Assembly: GCF_006715725.1 (NCBI RefSeq)
Contig: NZ_VFNU01000001.1
Location: 372,001-436,000 of the forward strand
Source of the DNA: Nocardioides sp. SLBN-35
Lineage (GTDB): Bacteria; Actinomycetota; Actinomycetes; Propionibacteriales; Nocardioidaceae
DNA: 64,000 bases
Reading direction: 5' to 3'
Shown here: positions 31,021-39,138 of the stretch, in pieces
How positions within the stretch are numbered: the stretch's first letter is position 1
Layout of the letters: each line of letters opens with the position of its first letter
The notes under the pieces: model-generated
Database searches by the model: none
Seen by the model: the letters and a program-made list of their open reading frames with translations, nothing else
What the model was told of the DNA's origin: nothing
Made by a program: the position numbers and the translations under genes

Positions 31021-31929
31021 GTGGAAGAGATCGCCCCCAGCGGATGGAATCGGCACGAGGTGCTTCGCGACGGTGCGCGCGTCGTCGGCTGGACCTGGGG
31101 CGGTGGCGCCCCCGTCGTCCTGCTCCACGGCTACCCACAGACCTCGTACATGTGGCGTCTGGTCGTGCCGCACCTGGTTGCCGCGGGACGCTCGGTCGTG
31201 GCGGTCGACCTGCGGGGGTACGGCGCGTCCGGACCGGCGCACGGAGACGGACCGGTCGATCCCGGCCGCTACGCCAAACGTGAGATGGCGGCCGACGTGC
31301 TGGCCCTGCTCGACGCACTCGACCATCGCGACACCGCGCTCGACGTCGTCGGCCACGACCGCGGAGCCCGGGTGGCTCACCGGATGGCCGTGGACCACCC
31401 GTCTCGGGTTCGCACGATCACCGTGCTCGACATCGTGCCGACGTTGCACATGTTCGAGCACGTGGACCGGGAGATGGCCGAGGCCTACTTTCATTGGTTC
31501 TTCCTCGCCCGACCCGGTGGGCTCCCCGAGGCGCTCATCTCGGCCGACCCGGAGGCGTGGCTGCGCTCCCGCTTCGAGGGACGGCACTCGGTGCGGCCTG
31601 CCGAGCCGGGCGCGGTCGACGTCTACCTCGACGCCTTCCGGCGACCGGGGGTGATCGCCGCGACCTGCGCCGACTACCGGGCCGCCGCCACCGTCGATCT
31701 GGTGCACGACCGGGCCGACCGCGCTGCCGGCCGCCGCGTTACGGCACCCCTGCTCGCCGGCTGGGGGCGTTCCAGCTACGTCGGAAGGAACTTCGAGGTG
31801 ACCGATGTGTGGGCACAGCACGCCGACCGGGTGACCGGGCTCGCCCTGGAGGCCGATCACTACGTGGCCGAAGAGGCTCCCGCGGAACTGGCCGAGGCAC
31901 TCCTCAACCACTGGACGGCCGCCCGATGA
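31021..31929 (+). CDS. Alpha/beta hydrolase with fluoroacetate dehalogenase-type active site
   Basis: 302 aa from GTG 31021 (TTG 31009 is possible). Alpha/beta hydrolase with oxyanion motif LHGYPQ and nucleophile elbow GHDRGAR. The residues that define fluoroacetate/haloacetate dehalogenases all align: nucleophile D113, carboxylate-binding R114 and R117, D137, halide pocket H158, W159 (FHWFF) and Y219 (DYRAAAT), base H280 (DHYVAEEAP). Numbering is within a few residues of the characterised enzymes (D110, R111, R114, D134, H155, W156, Y219, H280 in RPA1163). Hydrolysis of a 2-haloacid or another alpha-substituted carboxylate is plausible. Overlaps the peptidase start (ATGA). Confidence 0.85.
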   Translation: MEEIAPSGWNRHEVLRDGARVVGWTWGGGAPVVLLHGYPQTSYMWRLVVPHLVAAGRSVVAVDLRGYGASGPAHGDGPVDPGRYAKREMAADVLALLDALDHRDTALDVVGHDRGARVAHRMAVDHPSRVRTITVLDIVPTLHMFEHVDREMAEAYFHWFFLARPGGLPEALISADPEAWLRSRFEGRHSVRPAEPGAVDVYLDAFRRPGVIAATCADYRAAATVDLVHDRADRAAGRRVTAPLLAGWGRSSYVGRNFEVTDVWAQHADRVTGLALEADHYVAEEAPAELAEALLNHWTAAR

Positions 31930-33050
31930 GCGAAGTCGCGACGATCGACCCCGAGCGTGCGGTACGCCGCTTGGAGCAGCTGGTCAACGCCGAGACCCCC
32001 TCGGGTGACGCGCCCCGGCTCCGCGCGGCGCACGCGCTGCTGCGTCAGTGGGGCGATGCCGTCTTCGCCCGACCGGCGGTCGAGCGCGAGGTCGACGGCG
32101 TGCCTCACCTGCTGTGGCCGGCCGCCGCGGACGGCCCGTCGGTGCTCCTGCTCTGCCACCTGGACACGGTCTTCCCGGCGGGCACGGTCGCTGCCCGGCC
32201 CTTCCGCCGTACCGGCGACAGGGCGACCGGACCCGGCATCTTCGACATGAAGGCCGGGATCGTCATCGGGCTGGAGGCACTGGGCACGCTCGCGGACACG
32301 TCGAGGATCTCGATGCTGGTGACGGGGGACGAGGAGACGGGCTCGGTCACCTCGCGCGCGCTGATCGAGGAGGAGGCGCGTACCGCGGCGGCCGTGCTGG
32401 TGCTCGAGCCCAGCCTCGATGGGGCCCTGAAGACCGGTCGCAAGGGTGGAAGCTTCTACCACCTCGAGTTCAAGGGCCTGGCCGCCCACGCGGGGCTCGA
32501 GCCCGAGAAGGGCCGCAACGCGTTGAGCGAGATGGCGCGCTGGACGTTGGACCTGCCGGGTCTCGCCCGGCCCGACGTCGGGACCACCCTCACGCCCACC
32601 GTCGCCACCGCCGGAACGGCCAACAACGTGGTGCCGGAGCGGGCCCACCTCACGGTGGACGTGCGTGCCCGGACCCTGGCTGAGCTCGAGCGGGTCCACG
32701 CCGAGGTCCTCGACCGGCAGCCCGGGAACGGGATCGAGTTGAAGGTGGTCGGCGGGATCAACCGCCCGCCCCTGGAGCCCGCTGCCTCCACCTGGTTGCT
32801 CGGGCTGTGCCGCGAGGCGGCCCGCGACCTGCGGCTGCCGCTGCCCCGGACGGCGTCGGTCGGCGGTGCCTCCGACGCCAACTTCACCGCGGCCGTGGGA
32901 GCCCCGACGCTCGACGGGCTGGGGCCGGTGGGCGACGGCGCGCACGCCGAGCATGAGTGGGTCGACCTCTCCTGCCTGGCGCCCGCGGCGCGACTGCTCG
33001 CCGGACTGGTCGAGCGGATCCTCGACGACGTCGTGGCCTCGGCGGGCTGA
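31926..33050 (+). CDS. M20 family metallopeptidase (carboxypeptidase G2-like)
   Basis: 374 aa. Two-zinc M20 site: LLLCHLDTVFPAGT (His, Asp), GPGIFDMKAGIVIGLEAL (bridging Asp), VTGDEETGS (catalytic and ligand Glu), LVLEPS (Glu) and HAEHEWVDL (His) near the end. The insertion about residues 180-290 is the dimerisation lid. No signal peptide, so cytoplasmic. The G2-like subgroup cleaves C-terminal amino acids from acylated peptides or amides. Translationally coupled to the dehalogenase-like hydrolase; probably processes the substrate imported by the ABC transporter of this regulon. Confidence 0.9.
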   Translation: MSEVATIDPERAVRRLEQLVNAETPSGDAPRLRAAHALLRQWGDAVFARPAVEREVDGVPHLLWPAAADGPSVLLLCHLDTVFPAGTVAARPFRRTGDRATGPGIFDMKAGIVIGLEALGTLADTSRISMLVTGDEETGSVTSRALIEEEARTAAAVLVLEPSLDGALKTGRKGGSFYHLEFKGLAAHAGLEPEKGRNALSEMARWTLDLPGLARPDVGTTLTPTVATAGTANNVVPERAHLTVDVRARTLAELERVHAEVLDRQPGNGIELKVVGGINRPPLEPAASTWLLGLCREAARDLRLPLPRTASVGGASDANFTAAVGAPTLDGLGPVGDGAHAEHEWVDLSCLAPAARLLAGLVERILDDVVASAG

Positions 33051-33069
33051 GCCCGCGACCGGGTGCGGC

Positions 33070-33795
33070 TCAGCCCGCCGCGGCGCGTGCCGTGCGCTGC
33101 TCCTGTCCGCGCAGCTCGATGACGTCGAGGATCAGCTCCAGGGAGTCCTCGAAGACCTGGGGGTCCCCGACGCCGAGCAGTCGGTCGGACAGCCGGTTGA
33201 TGTTCGGGAACTCCTCGGCAGGCAGCTGGCGGTACTCCATCTCCCACGCGAGCTCGTCCGTGGCGCGCACGCTGCTGGGCAGCGCATGCACCGCCGCCTC
33301 GATGGCGGACGCCGCGCGCACGAAGTTGCCGAACACGCGCAGCATGCTGACGGCCGAGTCGTCGTCGAGTCCGGCGCGGTGGAGCGCGTCGAGAGCGAAC
33401 TCGACGTTGCGGAACTCCGTGGGCCGACGGGTTGTCCGCACGGCCATCTGCTGGGCGAGCGACGGGTAGCGCAGGTAATTGGCGTGAATGGCACGCGCGG
33501 TGAAGCGCAAATCCTCACGCCAGTCGCCCGACGAGACGAGGGGCGTCTCGTAGGACTTCGCGCGCAGGACGTCGATCAGCTCGAGGACCAGCTCGTCCTT
33601 GTCGCGGAAGTGGCGGTAGATCGAGGTCGCGTGCGCGTGGAGCTCCTTGCCCAGGGCGGCGAAGGTGAGTCCGTCGAGGCCGTCGCGGACCGCGATGACC
33701 TCGGCCGCCTCGAGGATCACGTCGCGGCTGAGGCTGTCGCGCGGACGCCTCGTCTTCTTCGCGACCGACGTCCGCGGCATGCGTTCGGAGCTCAT
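33070..33795 (-). CDS. TetR-family transcriptional regulator
   Basis: 241 aa from ATG 33795 (GTG 33837 would add 14 residues). N-terminal HTH: SRDVILEAAEVIAVRDGLDGLTFAALGKELHAHATSIYRHFRDKDELVLELID. The C-terminal effector domain is long and not family specific. It is divergent from the ABC transporter operon with a 19-bp palindrome between, the same palindrome that recurs at the two other control points of the 29825-43063 cluster, making this protein the obvious binding partner. Because the operators lie upstream of the -35 boxes at 33893 and 41230, activation is as conceivable as repression. Confidence 0.9.
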   Translation of the reverse strand: MSSERMPRTSVAKKTRRPRDSLSRDVILEAAEVIAVRDGLDGLTFAALGKELHAHATSIYRHFRDKDELVLELIDVLRAKSYETPLVSSGDWREDLRFTARAIHANYLRYPSLAQQMAVRTTRRPTEFRNVEFALDALHRAGLDDDSAVSMLRVFGNFVRAASAIEAAVHALPSSVRATDELAWEMEYRQLPAEEFPNINRLSDRLLGVGDPQVFEDSLELILDVIELRGQEQRTARAAAG

Positions 33796-33855
33796 GGCGG
33801 CGATCTTGCCACGTCCTCCAGAAGTGCGAGACGCCACTGGGACACCGAGAAAAGA

Positions 33856-33874
33856 TAATCAATGGCAATGACTA
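33856..33874. promoter_or_regulatory. Operator copy 2 of the TARTCA-N7-TGACTA palindrome
   Basis: TAATCAATGGCAATGACTA lies between the divergent TetR and ABC permease genes. It ends 18 bp before the -35 box at 33893, exactly as copy 3 does at 41193, and the element TGCCTAT follows 6 bp later in both places. Confidence 0.75.
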
Positions 33875-33892
33875 TGTATTTGCCTATGTCTC

Positions 33893-33921
33893 TTGATAGC
33901 GCCCGCCATCGGCTCTAGCAT
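33893..33921 (+). promoter_or_regulatory. Promoter of the oligopeptide-type ABC operon
   Basis: TTGATA (33893-33898), 17-bp spacer, TAGCAT (33916-33921). Transcription would begin near 33928, leaving a leader of about 70 nt before the permease GTG. The box pair and spacer are matched by the promoter at 41230-41258. Confidence 0.7.
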
Positions 33922-34000
33922 CGTCGCATCGTCCCGCCCAGCAGCGGGACGTGCCGAGGCACCGACCGCTCGGCCTCGTCGCCCCCTGCCAGGAGTCAGT

Positions 34001-34969
34001 GTGCTCACCTACATCGCGCGACGCGTGGTCTACTCCATCCCGATCGCCGCCCTCGCGTCCTTCGCGCTGTTCGTCGCCGTGCGCTCGACGTTCGATCCTC
34101 TGGCGAAGCTCCGACAGAGCCGGGACCCGGGAGCCATCGCGCGCGAGACCGAGCGGCTCGGACTCGACCGCTCCGTCCCGGAGCAGTACGTGCTCTGGCT
34201 CAAGGCCATGGCTCAGGGCGACTGGGGTATCAGCGCACGCACCGGGCAGCCGGTCCGCTCCATGATCGTCGCCGCGCTCTGGCCCACCCTCCAGCTGATC
34301 GTGTGGGGCGTGGTCTTCGCCGTCCTGATCGCCGGCGCGATCAGCGTGTTCTCGGCGGTGCGTCGCTACACCGCGGGCGACCACGTCCTCACGGGGCTGT
34401 CGTACGTCGGGATCGCCCTGCCCGCCTTCTGGTTCGGCCTCATCCTCATCCAGGTGCTCGCGGTCGGCCCGCGCCAGGCATGGGGACTGGAGGATCCGCC
34501 GCTCTACTTCGTCGGGCTCCACTCCCCGGGGCAGGCCGGCCTGAACCTCGACTACCTGCGCCACCTGGTCCTCCCGGTGCTGACCCTCACCATCACCTTG
34601 GTCGCCAGCTGGAGCCGGTTCGGCCGTGCGGCCATGCTCGACGCGCTGTCGAGTGACTACGTGCGGACCGCCCGGGCCAAGGGTGTGCCACGTCGGCGGA
34701 TCATCTACCGCCATGCCGCCCGCAACTCCCTCGCTCCCTTCGTCACCGTCGTCGCCCTGGATGCGGCGCTGCTGTTCGGCGGGCTGGTCGTGACCGAGCA
34801 GATCTACTCCATCCCCGGAATGGGCCGGCTCTTCCTCGACTCACTGCTCGCGGGCGATGTCTTCGTCCTGCTCCCGTGGATGCTCGTGGTCGCCGTTGCG
34901 GTCATCGTGTGCAACCTGCTCGCCGACATCTCCTACGCCGTCCTCGACCCCCGAGTGAGGCTCGCATGA
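34001..34969 (+). CDS. ABC transporter permease, DppB/OppB type
   Basis: 322 aa from GTG 34001 with CAGGAG 5-6 nt upstream. First helix YIARRVVYSIPIAALASFALFVAV, then the long extracytoplasmic loop with DRSVPEQYVLWLKAMAQGDWGIS typical of the dipeptide/oligopeptide class, and the cytoplasmic coupling helix (SDYVRTARAKGVPRRRIIYRHAARNSLAP), which carries the EAA-like motif. Six membrane segments. It imports peptides or similar solutes together with the next three genes. Overlaps the second permease (ATGA). Confidence 0.92.
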   Translation: MLTYIARRVVYSIPIAALASFALFVAVRSTFDPLAKLRQSRDPGAIARETERLGLDRSVPEQYVLWLKAMAQGDWGISARTGQPVRSMIVAALWPTLQLIVWGVVFAVLIAGAISVFSAVRRYTAGDHVLTGLSYVGIALPAFWFGLILIQVLAVGPRQAWGLEDPPLYFVGLHSPGQAGLNLDYLRHLVLPVLTLTITLVASWSRFGRAAMLDALSSDYVRTARAKGVPRRRIIYRHAARNSLAPFVTVVALDAALLFGGLVVTEQIYSIPGMGRLFLDSLLAGDVFVLLPWMLVVAVAVIVCNLLADISYAVLDPRVRLA

Positions 34970-35868
34970 CCATCAGCGAAGGCACCGTCGAGAGTGCTCA
35001 GCAGACCCCGACGGCCGTGGCCACGGGCGGGGGACGCGCGATCCTGCGCCGTTTCCTCCGCCACCGGATCGCCGTCTTCGGAGCGCTGCTCCTGATCGCC
35101 TTGGTGGTCTGCACCTTCGGTGCGACCTGGATCGCACCGTCACCGCAGGGCGCGCAGGACCTGGCCCTGGGGCCGACCCAGCCCTCGGGAGCGCACCTGC
35201 TGGGCACGGACGAGCTCGGCCGCGACTATCTCAGCGAGCTGCTCTTCGCCGGACGCATCTCCTTGACCATCGGCATCTTCGTCGCCCTCATCGCGACCAC
35301 GGTCGGCACCTTCTTCGGCGCGGTGGCCGGCCTGGCCGGCGGCCTCGTCGACGAGGCGATCATGCGCGGCACCGACCTGTTCCTGATCGTGCCCGGCATC
35401 GCCATCCTCGCCCTGGCGCTCGAGGGCCTCGGCTCGTCCCCGGCCACGATCGTGCTCGTGCTGGCCGCCCTGGGGTGGACCTACATCGCCCGCGTGGTCC
35501 GCGCCCAGGTGCTCTCACTGCGGGAGAAGGAGTTCGTGGACGCCGCCCGGGTGATCGGTGCCTCGACGACCCGGATCTTGGTGCGGCACCTGCTGCCCAA
35601 CCTGGCCGGCGTCATCGCCGTCAACATCTCCCTCGCGACGGCGGCCGCGATCATCGCCGAATCGACCCTGAGCTTCCTCGGCTTCGGCGTGCAGCCGCCC
35701 CGCACCAGCTGGGGCAACATGCTCAGCCAGGCCGCTGGCGTGGTCGGTACCGACCACGTCTACCTGCTCTACTTCCCCGGCATCTTCATCCTGCTGACCG
35801 TGCTCAGCATCAACTTCATCGGCGACGGACTCCGCGACGCCCTCGACCCCCAGGCGAAGCAGCTGTGA
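34966..35868 (+). CDS. ABC transporter permease, DppC/OppC type
   Basis: 300 aa. Cytoplasmic N-terminal arm, then RHRIAVFGALLLIALVVCTFGA, the family element HLLGTDELGRDYLSELLFAGRISLTIG, and the coupling loop REKEFVDAARVIGASTTRILVRHLLPN. ESTLSFLGFGVQPPRTSWGNML is diagnostic of the OppC/DppC class. Heterodimer partner of the preceding permease. Stop overlaps the start of the first ATPase (GTGA). Confidence 0.93.
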   Translation: MTISEGTVESAQQTPTAVATGGGRAILRRFLRHRIAVFGALLLIALVVCTFGATWIAPSPQGAQDLALGPTQPSGAHLLGTDELGRDYLSELLFAGRISLTIGIFVALIATTVGTFFGAVAGLAGGLVDEAIMRGTDLFLIVPGIAILALALEGLGSSPATIVLVLAALGWTYIARVVRAQVLSLREKEFVDAARVIGASTTRILVRHLLPNLAGVIAVNISLATAAAIIAESTLSFLGFGVQPPRTSWGNMLSQAAGVVGTDHVYLLYFPGIFILLTVLSINFIGDGLRDALDPQAKQL

Positions 35869-36899
35869 ACGCATCCGACGACGACCTCGACCTGACCGTC
35901 CCGCTCATCGCGGTCCGCGATCTCCGGGTGACCTTCGCGACGGGGGAGGGCACCGCGGTCACGGTCGACGGCCTTTCCTTCGACGTGCATGCCGGCGAGA
36001 CACTCGGCATCGTCGGCGAGTCCGGGTCCGGCAAGAGCATGACCTCGCTGGCGATCCTCGGTCTGCTGCCACCCAGCGCGACCGTGTCCGGGTCCATCCG
36101 GCTCAACGGCCGTGAGCTCGTCGGGCTCTCCGACCGCGAGCTCCGCGGGGTCCGAGGCAACCAGGTCGCCATGGTCTTCCAGGATGCGCTGGCCGCGCTC
36201 AACCCGGTCATGACGGTCGGCGACCAGCTGATCGAGGCGATGGCCGTACACGCCGCCGACCGCCCCGACCGCCCTCAGGGACGCGCGGCCTGGAGGGCCC
36301 GAGCGATCGAGCTGCTCGACCTGGTGGGGATCGCGTCCGCCGAGCGACGGGTGGACCAGTTCCCCCACGAGTTCTCGGGGGGGATGAGGCAGCGCGTCAT
36401 GATTGCCATGAGCATCGTCAACGAGCCCGAAGTGCTGATCGCCGACGAGCCGACGACGGCTCTCGACGTGACCGTCCAGGCCCAGGTCCTGGAGGTGCTG
36501 CGCGGCGTCCAGGAGCGCACGGGCACGACGGTCATCCTGATCACCCACGATCTCGGGGTGGTGGCCGGCACCGCGGACAGGGTGATGGTCATGTACGCCG
36601 GCGGCAAGGTCGAGGAGGGACCCGTCGACGAGATCTTCCACGCCACGGCCCACCCCTACACGCGGGGCCTGCTGGCCTCCCTCCCGCGCCTGGACCGCCG
36701 GGCGGACCGGACGAGGCTGCACCACGTCCCGGGACAGCCGCCCCCTGCGGTGGCGCTGCCGCCGGGATGCCGGTTCGGCCCGCGATGCGACGACTTCCGG
36801 GTCGACGAGTGCGACGCGTCGGTCCCCGGACCGAGCCTCGTCGGCGTGGGACACCTCGCGGCGTGCCACCGGCTCGGCGAGCTGCAGGAGGAACGATGA
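35865..36899 (+). CDS. ABC transporter ATP-binding protein, DppD/OppD type
   Basis: 344 aa from GTG 35865. Walker [15 protein letters not shown], signature [19 protein letters not shown], Walker [14 protein letters not shown], switch His ITHDLGVVA. The C-terminal extension typical of the peptide class follows ([17 protein letters not shown]) with a cysteine cluster, [15 protein letters not shown] ... ACH, which in OppD/DppD relatives binds an Fe-S cluster. Couples ATP hydrolysis to uptake. Overlaps the second ATPase gene (ATGA). Confidence 0.93.
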   Translation: MNASDDDLDLTVPLIAVRDLRVTFATGEGTAVTVDGLSFDVHAGETLGIVGESGSGKSMTSLAILGLLPPSATVSGSIRLNGRELVGLSDRELRGVRGNQVAMVFQDALAALNPVMTVGDQLIEAMAVHAADRPDRPQGRAAWRARAIELLDLVGIASAERRVDQFPHEFSGGMRQRVMIAMSIVNEPEVLIADEPTTALDVTVQAQVLEVLRGVQERTGTTVILITHDLGVVAGTADRVMVMYAGGKVEEGPVDEIFHATAHPYTRGLLASLPRLDRRADRTRLHHVPGQPPPAVALPPGCRFGPRCDDFRVDECDASVPGPSLVGVGHLAACHRLGELQEER

Positions 36900-37876
36900 G
36901 CTCCGCGCTGACGATCGACAACCTGGTCAAGGAGTACCCGCTGCGGGCGGGACTGCTCAACCGGCGGGTCGGATCGGTCCAGGCCGTGTCGGGCGTGAGC
37001 CTGCACGTCCCGGCGGGCGGCACCTTCGGGCTGGTCGGTGAGACCGGGTGCGGCAAGAGCACGCTCGGCCGCGTCGTGGTCCGGCTGCACGCCCCCGACG
37101 CCGGCACCATCCGGCTGGGCGAGCAGGACATCGCCGCGATCGGTGGGCGCGAGCTGCGCTCGGTCCGGCGCCGGATCCAGCTCGTCTTCCAGGACCCGTA
37201 CGCCTCGCTCAACCCGAGGATGAGCGTCGAGTCGATCCTCGCCGAGCCCCTCGTCGTCCACGGCCTCCACCGGGGTCGCCACCCCGCGCGGGTGCGCGAG
37301 CTGCTCGAGCAGGTCGGCCTCGACCCTCGGCACGCGCAGCGCTATCCGCACGAGTTCTCGGGTGGCCAGCGTCAGCGGATCGGGATCGCCCGTGCGCTCG
37401 CCGTCGAGCCGGAGGTCCTCGTGCTCGACGAGCCCGTGAGCGCCCTCGACGTCAGTGTCCAGGCCGGCGTGCTCAACCTGCTCGAGGACCTCCAGGAGGA
37501 GCACGGGCTGAGCTACCTGTTCATCGCCCACGACCTGTCGGTCGTGCGCCACCTCAGCGACCGGGTCGGGGTGATGTACCTCGGCCGGCTGGTGGAGGAG
37601 GGGCCCGTCGACGCGCTCTACGACGCTCCCCAGCACCCGTACACCCAGGCGCTGCTGTCGGCGGTGCCCGTCCCCGATCCTCGGATCGAGCGCAGCCGCG
37701 AGCGGATCGTGCTCACCGGCGACGTACCGAGCCCCGCGGATCCGCCATCCGGATGCCGCTTCCGCACCCGGTGCTGGAAAGCGGTGGAGCGATGCGCCCA
37801 CGAGGTCCCGGAGCTGCGGATAGTGGGCGACCACCGGGTGGCCTGTCACTTCCCGGAGGTCCGTGACGTCGTCTGA
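36896..37876 (+). CDS. ABC transporter ATP-binding protein, DppF/OppF type
   Basis: 326 aa. Walker [17 protein letters not shown]-loop [15 protein letters not shown], signature [19 protein letters not shown], Walker [18 protein letters not shown]-terminal peptide-class extension [16 protein letters not shown] and [14 protein letters not shown], again a four-cysteine pattern. Second ATPase of the heterodimer. After its stop, a 108-bp gap leads to the dehydrogenase gene; the gap has only a short GC hairpin near 37896-37910. Confidence 0.93.
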   Translation: MSSALTIDNLVKEYPLRAGLLNRRVGSVQAVSGVSLHVPAGGTFGLVGETGCGKSTLGRVVVRLHAPDAGTIRLGEQDIAAIGGRELRSVRRRIQLVFQDPYASLNPRMSVESILAEPLVVHGLHRGRHPARVRELLEQVGLDPRHAQRYPHEFSGGQRQRIGIARALAVEPEVLVLDEPVSALDVSVQAGVLNLLEDLQEEHGLSYLFIAHDLSVVRHLSDRVGVMYLGRLVEEGPVDALYDAPQHPYTQALLSAVPVPDPRIERSRERIVLTGDVPSPADPPSGCRFRTRCWKAVERCAHEVPELRIVGDHRVACHFPEVRDVV

Positions 37877-37984
37877 CAGCGCATGGTCGACCTCCGCGGG
37901 AACCTCCCGCACGGTCGCAGACATCCACCCGCAGCACTTCCGAACCACGCCGCACGGCCGGTCACGCCCTGATCAGGAGCACGA

Positions 37985-39070
37985 ATGAGCACCCACCGCA
38001 TCGCGGTCGTCCCCGGGGACGGCATCGGCACCGAGGTCGTCCCCGAGGGCCTCCGCGTCCTCGAGGCAGCGGCCGAGCGATATGAGATCGACCTCGCGCT
38101 CGAGCACTTCGACTTCGCGTCCGCCGACTACTACCTCCGCACGGGATCCATGCTCCCGGACGGGTGGTACGACGAGCTCAAGTCCTTCGACGCCATCTTC
38201 TTCGGCGCCGTGGGATGGCCCGAGGTCGTGCCGGACCACGTGTCGCTGTGGGGCAGCCTGCTCCAGTTCCGCCGGAGGTTCGACCAGTACGTCAACCTGC
38301 GCCCGGTGCGTCTGATGCCGGGAGTGCGCAGCCCGCTTGCGGACCGCGCTCCCGGCGAGGTCGACTTCGTCGTCGTGCGTGAGAACACCGAAGGGGAGTA
38401 CTCCAGCATCGGTGGCCGGATCTTCGAGGGCACCGAGCGGGAGACCGTGATCCAGGAGACCGTGATGACCCGGACCGGGGTGGACCGGGTGCTGCGCTAT
38501 GCGTTCGAGCTGGCCGCGTCACGTCCCGAGCGCCATGTCACCTCGGCGACCAAGAGCAACGGCATCTCCATCTCGATGCCCTACTGGGACGAGCGGGTCG
38601 CCGCCATGGCCACCCAGTTCCCCGACGTGAGGGTCGACCAGTCCCACATCGACATCCTCACCGCGAACTTCGTGCTGAAGCCGGACACCTTCGACGTGGT
38701 GGTCGCCAGCAACCTGTTCGGCGACATCCTCAGTGATCTCGGACCGGCCTGTACCGGCACCATCGGCATCGCGCCGAGCGCCAACATCAACCCGACCCGC
38801 GCGCTGCCGAGCCTGTTCGAGCCGGTGCACGGGTCGGCGCCCGACATCGCGGGCCGGGGGATCGCCAACCCGGTGGGCCAGATCTGGTGCGCCTCGATGA
38901 TGCTCGACCATCTCGGCCATCCCGACGCGGGTGCCGCCGTGCTGGGTGCCATCGAGTCCGTGCTGGGGCAGGGCCCGGAGCACGGACCGCTCACACCCGA
39001 CCTCGGTGGCCGGGCCACCACCGTCGAGCTCGGCACGGCCATCGCCGACCGCCTCCGGGCCGCGGGCTGA
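37985..39070 (+). CDS. ttuC: Tartrate dehydrogenase (isocitrate/isopropylmalate dehydrogenase superfamily)
   Basis: 361 aa. The beta-decarboxylating dehydrogenase fold is clear (AVVPGDGIGTEVVPEGLRVLEA, RENTEGEYSSIGG, NLFGDILSDLGPACTGTIGIAPSANI, FEPVHGSAPDIAGRGIANP). The TTUC-specific block AVGWPEVVPDHVSLWGSLL..RRRFDQYVNLRPVRLMPG separates it from isocitrate and isopropylmalate dehydrogenases. Such enzymes use NAD and Mn2+/K+ on tartrate, D-malate or meso-tartrate, the last giving D-glycerate. CAGGAG SD at 37973. With glycerate kinase in the same regulon, a route from a C4 hydroxy-diacid to phosphoglycerate is implied. D-malate is the main alternative substrate. Confidence 0.88.
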   Translation: MSTHRIAVVPGDGIGTEVVPEGLRVLEAAAERYEIDLALEHFDFASADYYLRTGSMLPDGWYDELKSFDAIFFGAVGWPEVVPDHVSLWGSLLQFRRRFDQYVNLRPVRLMPGVRSPLADRAPGEVDFVVVRENTEGEYSSIGGRIFEGTERETVIQETVMTRTGVDRVLRYAFELAASRPERHVTSATKSNGISISMPYWDERVAAMATQFPDVRVDQSHIDILTANFVLKPDTFDVVVASNLFGDILSDLGPACTGTIGIAPSANINPTRALPSLFEPVHGSAPDIAGRGIANPVGQIWCASMMLDHLGHPDAGAAVLGAIESVLGQGPEHGPLTPDLGGRATTVELGTAIADRLRAAG

Positions 39071-39138
39071 GGCGTGGCGTCGCCGTGACCCGCCCGAGCC
39101 CGACCGATCCCGACCCCACCTCCGACCAGGGAGCAGAC

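Noticed and set aside
37896..37910. Short hairpin GCGGGA-ACC-TCCCGC before the tartrate dehydrogenase
   Set aside because: Only a 6-bp stem with no U tract in very GC-rich DNA; too weak to call a terminator or attenuator.
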